Source: Roseateles asaccharophilus
Lineage (GTDB): Bacteria > Pseudomonadota > Gammaproteobacteria > Burkholderiales > Burkholderiaceae_C
Reading direction: 5' to 3'
NCBI RefSeq assembly: GCF_004362405.1
Contig: NZ_SNXE01000002.1
Coordinates: forward strand, 248,001-312,000
Length of the DNA: 64,000 bases
The translations under genes and the position numbers were made by a program. This document shows positions 45,608 through 55,141 of this stretch, piece by piece (the first letter of the stretch is position 1; every line of letters begins with the position of its first letter). The notes under the pieces were generated by a model, which ran no database searches, was not told the origin of the DNA, and worked only from the letters and a program-made list of their open reading frames with translations.

Positions 45608-48055
45608 ATGGCGGGCAGCACAAGGCCATGGCAGCTGGGCGCGGTCGCCTTGTGCGCGCTGGCCGGCATGGGCGGCGTGCACCTGCTGGCGCGGCTGCCG
45701 CAGCCCGCGCACTGGAGCGGCCTGGCCCTGCTCGGTGTGCTGCTCCTGGTCATGGGGCTGGCGCGCCGGGGCTCGCCGGGCGTGCGCTGGCTGCTGCTGT
45801 GCCTGGCGGCGGCGGCATTGGCGGCCAGCTGGGCCGGCCTGAGGGCACAAGCGCGCTGGGCGCAGCAGCTGCCTCCGGCCTGGGAGGGGCGCGATCTCTG
45901 GGTCACGGGCCGCATCGACAGCCTGCCCCAGAGCCAGCTGGGCCAGGGCGGTGCTGCGGGCTGGCGCTTTGTCCTGGCCGTCGAGGCGATCGCAGACCCC
46001 GAGGGCGCCGTCCTGCCCGCCGGGCTGCCGCAGCGCCTCATGCTCTCCGTCTATGCCCAGCCCGGGCAGCAGGCCCTGCCCACCTGGCGCCCGGGCGAGC
46101 GCTGGCGCCTGCTGCTGCGCCTGCGCCAGGTGCATGGCAGCATGAATCCGGCCGGTTTCGACTACGAACTCTGGCTCTTCGAGCAGGGCATACGCGCCAC
46201 GGGACTGCTGCGGCGCTGGCAGCTGCTGGCCGAAGCCCAGGGGCCGGACGGCGCCCTGGATCGCTGGCGTCTGGGCCTGCGCGAGCGGCTGCAGACGCAG
46301 CTGGGTCCGCAGCCCGCCACCGGCGTGCTCATTGCCCTGAGCCTGGGCGAGCAGGCCGCCATCTCGCGCAGTGACTGGGCCCTGTTCCGCGACACCGGCA
46401 CCAGCCATCTCATGGCCATCAGCGGCCTGCATGTGACCATGTTTGCCTGGGGGGCGGGTCTGCTGGCCGGCTGGGCCTGGCGCCGCAGCGGCCGGCTTTG
46501 CCTGGCCGTGCCGGCGCCGGTGCTGGCGCGCTGGGCCGGGGTGCTGGCGGCCTTGGCCTATGCCCTGTTCTCGGGCTGGGGCGTGCCGGCCCAGCGCACG
46601 GTCTGGATGCTGTTCGTGCTGGCCTTGCTGCGCCAGAGCGGGCTGGCCTGGCCCTGGCCCCTGTGCCTGCTGCTCAGTGCCCTGTGGGTGGCCTTGATCG
46701 ATCCCTGGGCCCTGTGCCAGGCCGGCTTCTGGCTCTCGTTTGCGGCCGTGGGCCTGCTGATGGCGGGCGGTGTGGCCGAGCCCGGCTGGCGTGGATTGCT
46801 GCGCGGCGCCTGGCGCAATCAGTGCATCGCCACCCTGGGTCTGGCACCCCTGACCCTGCTGTTCTTCCAGCAGCTCTCCCTGGTGGGCTTGCTGGCTAAT
46901 CTGCTGGCCATTCCCTGGATCAGCCTGCTGGTCACGCCCCTGGCCCTGGTGGGCGCCCTGATGCCCCCGCTATGGTCTCTGGCCGCCTGGCTGCTGCAGG
47001 GCCTGATGCTCTGGCTGGAGCTGCTGGCCCGGCTGCCCGGCGCGGTGTGGAGCGTGCCGGTGGCGCCGTTGTGGGCCCAGCTCAGCGGGCTGCTGGGCGC
47101 GGCCCTGCTGGTGCTGCCCCTGCCCTGGCGCTTGCGCCCGGCCGGCCTGGCCCTGATGCTGCCCCTGCTGTGGCCCGCCCTGCCGCGGCCGGCGCCGGGG
47201 CAGTTCGAGCTGCTGGCCGCCGATGTGGGGCAGGGCACGGCCGTGCTGCTGCGCACCCGCCACCATGCCCTGCTGTACGACACCGGGCCTCAGTACCACC
47301 CCCAGGCCGATGCCGGTCAGCGGGTGCTGCTGCCCCTGCTGCGGGCCCTGGGGCAGCGCGAGCTGGATCTGCTGCTGCTCAGCCACCGTGACCAGGACCA
47401 TGTCGGGGGCGCCGCCAGCCTGATGGCCGGCTTGCCGGTGCGCGGCCTGCTGAGCTCGCTGGAGCCGACTCACCCCCTGCTGCAGGCCCCAGGCGCGCCC
47501 CGGGATGGCCAGCAGCGTTGTGAGCGCGGTCAGCGCTGGCGCTGGGACGGCGTGGACTTCGAGCTCTTGCATCCCAGCCCGGCCGACTATGAACACCCCG
47601 GACTCAAGCCGAATGCCCTGTCCTGCGTGCTCCTGGTCAGCGCGGCGGATGGGCGCCGAGCCCTGCTGACCGGCGATGTGGAGGCGGCCCAGGAGGGCGG
47701 CTTGCAGCCGCCCGGCGGCATTGACCTGCTGATGCTGCCGCATCACGGCAGCCAGACCTCGTCCAGCCCGGCGCTGCTGGCCGCGGCCCGTCCGCGCCTG
47801 GCCTTTGTGCAGGCGGGGTATCGCAACCGTTTCGGCCATCCCGCGCCCGCGGTGCTGGCGCGCTACCAGGCCGCCGGCGTGCCGGTGATCCAGAGTGCCG
47901 ACTGCGGGGCGCTGTACTGGTCCAGCGCGGCGCCGGCCCAGGCGCATTGCGAGCGCGAGCTGCGCCGTCGCTACTGGCACCGGAGCGCGCCGGTGCATGC
48001 GGCGGCGGAGCTCGGTCCCCTGCCTCAGGGGGCGGAGGAGCCGGCCTTGCGGTAG
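45608..48055 (+). CDS. comEC: ComEC/Rec2-family DNA internalisation protein
   Basis: An 815-residue inner-membrane channel that moves single-stranded DNA into the cytoplasm during natural transformation. Order: N-terminal helices and OB-like DUF4131 domain (about 20-200); competence domain with many helices (about 215-510; GTSHLMAISGLHVTMFAWG); and a C-terminal metallo-beta-lactamase domain (about 535-790) with SHRDQDHVGGAAS and MLPHHGSQTSSSPALL. All parts are intact. Its last 31 bases overlap the convergent mltB gene. No other competence gene is nearby. Confidence 0.95.
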   Translation: MAGSTRPWQLGAVALCALAGMGGVHLLARLPQPAHWSGLALLGVLLLVMGLARRGSPGVRWLLLCLAAAALAASWAGLRAQARWAQQLPPAWEGRDLWVTGRIDSLPQSQLGQGGAAGWRFVLAVEAIADPEGAVLPAGLPQRLMLSVYAQPGQQALPTWRPGERWRLLLRLRQVHGSMNPAGFDYELWLFEQGIRATGLLRRWQLLAEAQGPDGALDRWRLGLRERLQTQLGPQPATGVLIALSLGEQAAISRSDWALFRDTGTSHLMAISGLHVTMFAWGAGLLAGWAWRRSGRLCLAVPAPVLARWAGVLAALAYALFSGWGVPAQRTVWMLFVLALLRQSGLAWPWPLCLLLSALWVALIDPWALCQAGFWLSFAAVGLLMAGGVAEPGWRGLLRGAWRNQCIATLGLAPLTLLFFQQLSLVGLLANLLAIPWISLLVTPLALVGALMPPLWSLAAWLLQGLMLWLELLARLPGAVWSVPVAPLWAQLSGLLGAALLVLPLPWRLRPAGLALMLPLLWPALPRPAPGQFELLAADVGQGTAVLLRTRHHALLYDTGPQYHPQADAGQRVLLPLLRALGQRELDLLLLSHRDQDHVGGAASLMAGLPVRGLLSSLEPTHPLLQAPGAPRDGQQRCERGQRWRWDGVDFELLHPSPADYEHPGLKPNALSCVLLVSAADGRRALLTGDVEAAQEGGLQPPGGIDLLMLPHHGSQTSSSPALLAAARPRLAFVQAGYRNRFGHPAPAVLARYQAAGVPVIQSADCGALYWSSAAPAQAHCERELRRRYWHRSAPVHAAAELGPLPQGAEEPALR

Positions 48056-49161
48056 CTTCGCAGGGTCTGGCCCATCTCGATCACGGCCATGGCGTAGTAG
48101 CTGGACCAGTTGTAGCGCGTGATGGCGTAGAAGTTGCTCGTGCCCGCCACATAGACCGGGGCCGCCTCGCCCATCTGCAGCTCCACCAGGGCCAGGGGGC
48201 CGGGGTGTTCGCGCGCGCCTTCGCTCAGGCGCGCGCCGGCTTCCTCGAACTGCGCCGCCGTGAAGCTGGGCAGGATGTCCGGTGCCAGCAGGCGGGCACG
48301 GTCGGCCGTCTCCACCGGCGCGGCCACCGTGTAATGCGTGGGCAGGCCCGGCTGCCAGCCGTGCTGGGCCAGGTAATGCGCCACCGAGCCAATGGCATCC
48401 ACCGGGCTGCGTATCAGGTCCACCCGCCCGTCACCATCGAAATCGATGGCAAACCGGTTCCAGCTGCCCGGCATGAACTGCGGCCAGCCCATGGCGCCGG
48501 CGTAGGAACCCTTGAGCGCCAGCGGGTCCAGCCCCTCGCGACGGCACAGGCGCAGATACTCCACCAGCTGTTCGCGGAAGAAGGCGCTGCGGTCGCGTCG
48601 ACCCGGCGGAAAGTCGAAGGCCAGGGTGCTGAGTGCGTCCAGCACCGAGAAGCCGCCGGTGATCTGGCCATAGAAGGTTTCCACCCCGATCAGCCCGGCA
48701 ATCAGCTCGGCCGGCACGCCATAGCGCGACTCGGCCCGGGCCAGGGCCTCTTCATGCTCGGACCAGAAGGCCAGGCCGGCCTGGATGCGACGCGGCTCCA
48801 CGAAGCGGGCGCGGTAGGCCCCCCAGTCCTTGGCCGTGCCCGCGGGCGGCGGCATGATCAGGCGCTGCACCGTGGGGTTGCGCCGTGCCTGGGCCAGCAG
48901 GGCGCGCAGCGGGGCCTCCTCCCAGCCCTCCTGGACGGCCAGCTCGCGGGCGAACTGCATCAGGTCCTCGCGCTCGCCATAGGGCTGGGCTGGCGCGGGC
49001 TTGGCCAGCTTGGCCGGCGGCTTCTTGCGGGGCTGCTTCTGGGTCTGGCTTGGCTTCTTGGGGGGCTCGGCCTGGGCCGTCGTGGTGCTCAGAAGGCCCA
49101 GGCTCAAGAGCAGCAGGGCGATGGGGCGTAGAGGGAGGGACGGCAAAGACGGCAAAGACAT
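48025..49161 (-). CDS. mltB: Membrane-bound or periplasmic lytic murein transglycosylase B
   Basis: A 378-residue peptidoglycan-cleaving transglycosylase (SLT family 3). Signal peptide to about residue 31 (LRPIALLLLSLGLLSTTTAQA), then a Lys/Pro-rich linker. The catalytic glutamate is in AGLIGVETFYGQITGGF; GSYAGAMGWPQFMPGSWNRFAIDFDGDGRVDL is the EF-hand-like family signature. No lipobox cysteine is seen, so it may be soluble. The 3' end overlaps comEC on the other strand by 31 bases; it is the last gene of moxR-DUF58-transglutaminase-mltB. Confidence 0.93.
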   Translation of the reverse strand: MSLPSLPSLPLRPIALLLLSLGLLSTTTAQAEPPKKPSQTQKQPRKKPPAKLAKPAPAQPYGEREDLMQFARELAVQEGWEEAPLRALLAQARRNPTVQRLIMPPPAGTAKDWGAYRARFVEPRRIQAGLAFWSEHEEALARAESRYGVPAELIAGLIGVETFYGQITGGFSVLDALSTLAFDFPPGRRDRSAFFREQLVEYLRLCRREGLDPLALKGSYAGAMGWPQFMPGSWNRFAIDFDGDGRVDLIRSPVDAIGSVAHYLAQHGWQPGLPTHYTVAAPVETADRARLLAPDILPSFTAAQFEEAGARLSEGAREHPGPLALVELQMGEAAPVYVAGTSNFYAITRYNWSSYYAMAVIEMGQTLRSYRKAGSSAP

Positions 49162-49175
49162 GGCGACGCGGCGCG

Positions 49176-51290
49176 TTACGGTGAGCTCGGGGTGCGCAGC
49201 ATACGGCCTGCCGCGCGGAAGGCGCGCAAGCGACGCCGCCTCGCGGCCCAGCCCAGATCCGGCGCGGAGGCCGCTGGGGCATAGCGCGCGCGCTCCAGCT
49301 CCAGCAGCAACTGTTCCAGCGGCGCGGCCCGGGCGCCATGGCGCTGGCGCAGCAGCTCGGCCCACAGGCGCGGCCCCTGGTGAGCCTGGGCGGGCACATC
49401 CAGGCGGCGCAGCTCGCGCAGCAGGGCCGCGCGCAGCTGGCTCCAGCCGTCGTGGGCACGTGCCTGCCAGGCCACCCAGAGGGCGCCGGCCGCGGCGATC
49501 AGGCCGAGCAAGCCGGCCGCCAGCTGGCCCAGGGCGCTCCAGTCGGGGCTGCTCCAGCCCAGGCTCTTGAGCAGATCGAACTGATCCTGGCGCGAGTAGT
49601 TGAGCACGTACTGCTGCCAGCGGTTGTTCAGGGCCTCCCAGCCCGAGCGCAGGCCTTGCAGGCCGCGCCACAGGGCCGGGCTCAGGGCGTTGACGGTGCC
49701 CGCCAGGGCGCCGGGCGGGGCTTGCAGGGCCAGGCCGGCCAGCACGCGCTCGGGCGCCACGGCGGCCGTGGGGTCCACGCGCTGCCAGCCGCGCTCGGGC
49801 AGCCAGACCTCGGCCCATGCATGGGCCTGGGCGTTGCGCACCACCAGATAGCCGTCCTGCAGCTCGCGGTCGGCGCCCTGGAAGCCGGTGACGACCCGGG
49901 CCGGCAGGCCCAAGGCGCGCATCACCACCACAAAGGCGCCGGCAAAGTGCTCGCAAAAGCCCAGCCGCCGGTCCAGCCAGAACTCGTCCACCAGATGCGG
50001 GCTGTTATCGCCATAGCGCCCCGGGGTCAGGGTGTAGATGAACTCGGCCTCGCGCAGATGCTGCAGCACCGCGGCCACGGCGGCGGGGCCGTACTCGGCC
50101 GGGCTCAGGTCTTGCAGGCGCTCGCGGCGCAGATCCGCCGCCCAGCCCAGGGTGCGCGGGTTGAGCCCGGGCGGCAGCTCCTGATAGGCCAAGAGGCTGG
50201 CGCTCATGCGGCGCGGGCCGCTGCTGTAGTCCAGGTGGGCCTGGGCCTGCAGGCGCAGCCGCTCCGTGATGGGCCGGGGCGACAGCCACTGCAGCTCGCT
50301 GCCGCGCCACAGGCTCAAGCCCTGGGCCTCCAGCCGGGTGCCGGGGGCTTCGGGGCCGGATTCCAGCAGGGGCAGCACCGACAGGCGCAGCGGCTCCAGC
50401 GTGATCTCGTAGCGCAGGGCCGGGCCGCGCACCTCGGGCGCGCTTCCGCCGAGCATGGCGGCTTGCGGGCCTTGGCCGGGCAGGGCGCGCCAGCTGCGGC
50501 CGTCAAAGCGGCTGAGCACCGGGCCGCGGAAGTACAGCTTCTCGGGGGGCGGGGGTGGCCCCTCGAAGCGCAGGCGCATGGCGATGCTCTCGTCGTTGGC
50601 GATCTCGCTCATGGCGCCGAACTGCATTTCGTTGGACAGGCCGGTCTTGCCCACGGCGTCGCTGGGCACGCCCCACAGCGGCGCGATGCGGGGAAAGAGC
50701 ATAAAGAGCAGCACCATCACCGGCAGGCCCAGGGCGGTGGTGCGCGCCGCCTGGGCGGCGGCCAGGCGCAGGCTGGGCTGGCCTACGGGCATCTGGGCCA
50801 GCACCAGGGCGCTCATCAGGGCCCAGACGCACAGCAGGGTCCACAGGCCGGTGAGCAGGGACTGGGAATAGAGAAACTGCGTGAGTACCAGGAAGAAGCC
50901 CAGGAAGAAGACCACGAAGGCGTCGCGCCGGGCGCGCAGCTCCAGGGTCTTCATGGCCATGAGCATGAGCAGCATGGTGATGCCGGGCTCGCGGCCCAGC
51001 AGGGTGCGGTGGGTGAGCAGGGTCAGGCCCGCGGTGAGCGCAATCAGCAGCAGCAGGGCCCAGCGCCCGGGCAGGGGCCGGCCCTGCCAGGCCAGCAGGC
51101 CGCGCCAGAGCAGCATCAGACCCGTCATCAGGCCGCACCACAGGGGCACATGGTCCAGATGCGGCAGCGCCGTGGCGGCAATGGTGGCCAGCAGAAAGAA
51201 GGTGTCGCGGGTGTCCCGCGGCAGATGGCTCAGGCGCTCGCGCCAGCCCATGCCGCTGCCTGCGACGCTCCGGGGGCTGATTGGGCTCAT
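49176..51290 (-). CDS. Membrane-anchored transglutaminase-like protein (DUF3488/TgpA type)
   Basis: A 704-residue protein with about six N-terminal helices (DUF3488, about 25-190), a periplasmic transglutaminase-like domain and a C-terminal helix (about 585-605; LAAGLLGLIAAAGALWVAW) plus cytosolic DUF4129-like tail. The catalytic triad is visible: Cys in LGFCEHFAGAFVVVMRALGLPAR, His in AQAHAWAEVWLP, Asp in RVDPTAAV. It resembles TgpA of Pseudomonas aeruginosa. Its start overlaps the DUF58 gene by four bases. The likely role is processing of envelope proteins, with the MoxR/DUF58 pair as chaperones. Confidence 0.92.
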   Translation of the reverse strand: MSPISPRSVAGSGMGWRERLSHLPRDTRDTFFLLATIAATALPHLDHVPLWCGLMTGLMLLWRGLLAWQGRPLPGRWALLLLIALTAGLTLLTHRTLLGREPGITMLLMLMAMKTLELRARRDAFVVFFLGFFLVLTQFLYSQSLLTGLWTLLCVWALMSALVLAQMPVGQPSLRLAAAQAARTTALGLPVMVLLFMLFPRIAPLWGVPSDAVGKTGLSNEMQFGAMSEIANDESIAMRLRFEGPPPPPEKLYFRGPVLSRFDGRSWRALPGQGPQAAMLGGSAPEVRGPALRYEITLEPLRLSVLPLLESGPEAPGTRLEAQGLSLWRGSELQWLSPRPITERLRLQAQAHLDYSSGPRRMSASLLAYQELPPGLNPRTLGWAADLRRERLQDLSPAEYGPAAVAAVLQHLREAEFIYTLTPGRYGDNSPHLVDEFWLDRRLGFCEHFAGAFVVVMRALGLPARVVTGFQGADRELQDGYLVVRNAQAHAWAEVWLPERGWQRVDPTAAVAPERVLAGLALQAPPGALAGTVNALSPALWRGLQGLRSGWEALNNRWQQYVLNYSRQDQFDLLKSLGWSSPDWSALGQLAAGLLGLIAAAGALWVAWQARAHDGWSQLRAALLRELRRLDVPAQAHQGPRLWAELLRQRHGARAAPLEQLLLELERARYAPAASAPDLGWAARRRRLRAFRAAGRMLRTPSSP

Positions 51291-52267
51291 GGCTGTACCC
51301 CGCCCGGGGCGGCGGCCAGCATCTGCAGGGCGGCCTGCAGATGGGCCGGCCCCAGATCGGGCTCCAGGGTCTGGCTCTCGTCCAGGGCCAGACTCAGGCC
51401 CCAGGGCTCGCCACGCTGCTCGGCCTCCAGGGCCCAGGCCGTCAGGCGCGAGAGCCGGGCCTCCCAGTCCTGGAGCCCGGCGGTATCGGCCAGGCGCAGC
51501 CAGCGTCGCCGGCTGGCCGGGGCCAGGCTGTCGCGCACCAGCAGCTGCTCGCCCCCCTGCTGGGCGGCCTTCTTCCAGAGCACCTGCTTGGGCGAGTCGC
51601 CATGCTGATAGGGGCGCACGCTCTCGAAGTCGTCGCCCCGGCGCTGCAGGCCGGCGCTGGCGCTGCCGTCGCCGCTGCTGGCCGCGTGGGCCGGCAGTGG
51701 CGGGGCACCTTCCTCGGGGCGGGGGTAGATCCAGACCCGGGCCGCCGGCCGCCACACACTCCAGGCGCCGAACAGGCCCAGGGGAAAGCGCGTGGCGATG
51801 CGCAGCATGGGCAGGCTCATCAGCCCGCGCCGCTCCGCCGGACAAGCCAGGCTGAGCTGGGCGTGCCCACCGGCCGGCACATCCACCCAGGCCGGCTCAC
51901 CCGCGGTCCCGACGCGCAGTCCGATGCCATAGCGCGCGCGGCCGCTGTTGTGCAGGCGCAGCTCCAGCTGCAGGTCCTGGCCGGCATGCACGCTGGCGGG
52001 CGGCTTGAGGTCCAGGCTCAGACCGCGCAGATTGCCGTGGGTGGCATGCATGGAGGCAAAGCCCGCCCCCGCCAGCAAAAAGGTCAGGGCATAGCCCAGG
52101 CTGAGCTGGTCATTGATGGAGGCCAGCAGCAGCACCAGCAGGGTGGCGCAGAAGAACAGGCCCGGGCGGCTGGGCAGGATGTAGATATTGCGCTGCACCA
52201 GCCGGTGGGTGTCGCTGGCCGGATGCCGGGCCTGCCACCAGGCCTGCCAGCGTTGACGCAGCTTCAT
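51287..52267 (-). CDS. DUF58 domain protein
   Basis: A 326-residue protein with two N-terminal helices (LPSRPGLFFCATLLVLLLASINDQLSLGYALTFLLAGAGFASMH) and a C-terminal DUF58 region (YPRPEEGAPPLPA..., GDDFESVRPYQHGDSPKQVLWKKAAQQ). DUF58 proteins are partners of MoxR ATPases and have a partial von Willebrand A-like fold. ATG 52267 follows the moxR stop by two bases. The stop overlaps the transglutaminase gene by four bases. Molecular role inferred from the operon. Confidence 0.9.
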   Translation of the reverse strand: MKLRQRWQAWWQARHPASDTHRLVQRNIYILPSRPGLFFCATLLVLLLASINDQLSLGYALTFLLAGAGFASMHATHGNLRGLSLDLKPPASVHAGQDLQLELRLHNSGRARYGIGLRVGTAGEPAWVDVPAGGHAQLSLACPAERRGLMSLPMLRIATRFPLGLFGAWSVWRPAARVWIYPRPEEGAPPLPAHAASSGDGSASAGLQRRGDDFESVRPYQHGDSPKQVLWKKAAQQGGEQLLVRDSLAPASRRRWLRLADTAGLQDWEARLSRLTAWALEAEQRGEPWGLSLALDESQTLEPDLGPAHLQAALQMLAAAPGGVQP

Positions 52268-52269
52268 GC

Positions 52270-53232
<963 letters not shown>

Positions 53233-53270
53233 AACTCAAAACAAGGGACGACGAGTCTTTCACCAGCGCG

Positions 53271-54206
53271 ATGTCTACTGCCTTCATCAGCCATGCCGAC
53301 TGCCGGCGCCATGAGATGGGTGCGGGTCACCCCGAATGTCCTCAGCGCCTGGATGCGATCGAGGACTGGCTGATCGGCACGGGGCTGGATGTGGCGCTGC
53401 AGCGCTTCGATGCCAGCAACGCCAGCCCGCAGGCGCTTGAGCGTGCGCACAGCAGCGCCTATATCGCCCATATCCGCGATCTGCTCGAGGGCCTGGCGGC
53501 CAGCGGCGAGACCCGGGCCATCGACCCCGACACCATCGCCAATCCCTACACTTGGTCGGCCGCGCTCAAGGCCGCCGGTGCCGCGGTACAGGCCACCGAC
53601 CTGGTGCTGGATGGCCAGGTGGAGAACGCCTTCTGCGCGGTGCGTCCGCCCGGCCATCACGCCACGCGCGACCAGGCCATGGGCTTTTGCTTCTTCAACA
53701 ATGTGGCGGTAGCGGCGCGCCATGCCCTGGACGACCGCGGGCTCAAGCGCGTGGCGGTGGTGGACTTCGATGTGCACCACGGCAATGGCACCGAGGACAT
53801 CCTGGCCGGCGACGACAGGGTGCTGATGGTCAGCATCTTCCAGCACCCGCTCTATCCCTTCAGCGGCGCCGTGCCCAAGGGCGAGAACATGGTCAACGTG
53901 CCGGTGCCGCCCTACACCAAGGGCGGTGAGGTGCGCGAGCTGATCGAGGCCATGTGGATGCCGGCCCTGGAGCGTTTCAGGCCCGAGATGATCTTCATCT
54001 CGGCCGGCTTCGACGCCCACCGCGAGGACGATCTGGGCCAGCTGGGCCTGACCGAGGCTGACTACGAGTGGATCACCCTGCGCCTGCAGGATGTGGCCCG
54101 GCGCCACGCCAAGGGGCGCATCGTGTCCTGCCTGGAGGGCGGCTACCACCTGGACGCCCTGGCGCGCAGCGTGGGCGCGCATCTGCGGGTGCTGGCGGGC
54201 GTCTGA
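53271..54206 (+). CDS. Histone deacetylase-family protein (class II-like)
   Basis: A 311-residue zinc deacetylase of the HDAC/acetylpolyamine amidohydrolase superfamily. Catalytic signatures are intact: RPPGHHATRDQAMGFCFFNN (tandem His), VDFDVHHGNGTEDI (Asp/His zinc ligands), SAGFDAHREDDLGQLGLTEADY (zinc-binding Asp) and CLEGGYHLDALARS. The substrate in bacteria is not established; acetyl-lysine, acetylpolyamines or short acyl amides are possible. The stop codon lies in a small hairpin with that of the convergent protease gene. Confidence 0.92.
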   Translation: MSTAFISHADCRRHEMGAGHPECPQRLDAIEDWLIGTGLDVALQRFDASNASPQALERAHSSAYIAHIRDLLEGLAASGETRAIDPDTIANPYTWSAALKAAGAAVQATDLVLDGQVENAFCAVRPPGHHATRDQAMGFCFFNNVAVAARHALDDRGLKRVAVVDFDVHHGNGTEDILAGDDRVLMVSIFQHPLYPFSGAVPKGENMVNVPVPPYTKGGEVRELIEAMWMPALERFRPEMIFISAGFDAHREDDLGQLGLTEADYEWITLRLQDVARRHAKGRIVSCLEGGYHLDALARSVGAHLRVLAGV

Positions 54207-54216
54207 GCCGCCTCAG
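54203..54216. terminator. Small hairpin with both convergent stop codons
   Basis: CTGAG-CCGC-CTCAG (54203-54216): the left arm contains the deacetylase TGA, the right arm the complement of the protease TGA (54213-54215). A 5-bp stem without a U-tract, so weak at best. Confidence 0.3.
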
Positions 54217-55052
54217 GGCTTGCCGCCCTTGTCCTCGACGCTGGCCTTGTTCATGAGGGCGCGCACATGCCGCACCGGCATGGCGTAGCTGATGCCCGTG
54301 GGTGAGCTGAGGGCCGATTCCCGCGTGTTCTTGATCAGGGCCATGCTCAGCACGCCCACGACCTCGCCGCTGGCGATGTCCAGCACCGGGCCGCCGCTAT
54401 TGCCCGGGTAGCTGATGATGTCCAGTTGCAGCACCTCGAAGGCCCCTTGGCGCAGCTGGGCCACATTGCGTGCATTGAGCGTCTGGGCATTGAGCGAGGG
54501 CAGGCTGATGGCCGTATGGGCCGCCACCACGCCCCGGTGCGTGACATGGGAGTAGCCCAGCAGCCCCCCGATGGGGAAGCCGATCAGGGCGATATCGCTA
54601 CCCTCGGGCGGCGAGGCATCGCTGGCCAGACGCAGGGCCGGCGCGGGCGGGCCGTCAAAGCGCAGCAGGGCCACATCATGGGCCGGGTCATTCACCAGCA
54701 CCGTGGCCATGCGCGGTGTCCATTGCCGATCGCTGCCCCAGACCTGCACGGCCAGGCGGCGCTCCTGGGTCTCCACCATCTGCAAGGGCGGCAGCACATG
54801 GGCGCCGGTGACGGCCAGATTGCCATCGCCCACGACAAAGCCGGTGCCTCGGAAGCCGAAACGGGGGCTGTCGAGGGCGCCAAACGTGCCCACCAGCAGC
54901 ACCGAGGGCTTGGCCCGCGCGACCAGGCTGGGCAGGTCCTGGGCCAGCAGGGCGGCAGGGGCCAGCAGGCACAGGGCCAGGGCTTGCCGCAAGAGCGTGC
55001 GCCGACCCAGGCGGGCGCTGGGGAGCGGGGTGGGGGGCAGGGGCTTTTGCAT
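54213..55052 (-). CDS. Secreted trypsin-like serine protease
   Basis: A 279-residue exported protease of the S1/DegP-like family with no PDZ domain. The N-terminus is Tat-like (GRRTLLRQALALCLLAPAALLAQ). Catalytic residues: His in LAVTGAHVLPPL, Asp in NDPAHDVALLRF, Ser in ISYPGNSGGPVLDIASGEVVGV. A single catalytic domain and lack of PDZ distinguish it from DegP. Substrate unknown; likely periplasmic. Confidence 0.87.
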   Translation of the reverse strand: MQKPLPPTPLPSARLGRRTLLRQALALCLLAPAALLAQDLPSLVARAKPSVLLVGTFGALDSPRFGFRGTGFVVGDGNLAVTGAHVLPPLQMVETQERRLAVQVWGSDRQWTPRMATVLVNDPAHDVALLRFDGPPAPALRLASDASPPEGSDIALIGFPIGGLLGYSHVTHRGVVAAHTAISLPSLNAQTLNARNVAQLRQGAFEVLQLDIISYPGNSGGPVLDIASGEVVGVLSMALIKNTRESALSSPTGISYAMPVRHVRALMNKASVEDKGGKP

Positions 55053-55141
55053 GATGGGCGGACGATAGCAAAGCCCGACCCTTCGCGCAGCCGGGCTCGT
55101 CTGTCAAACGCCGGCCGTCGGGCAGCGGCGACAATGCGGGC

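Noticed and set aside
53271-54206. HDAC-like protein as a eukaryote-derived gene
   Set aside because: This family is common in bacteria, and base composition matches the neighbours.
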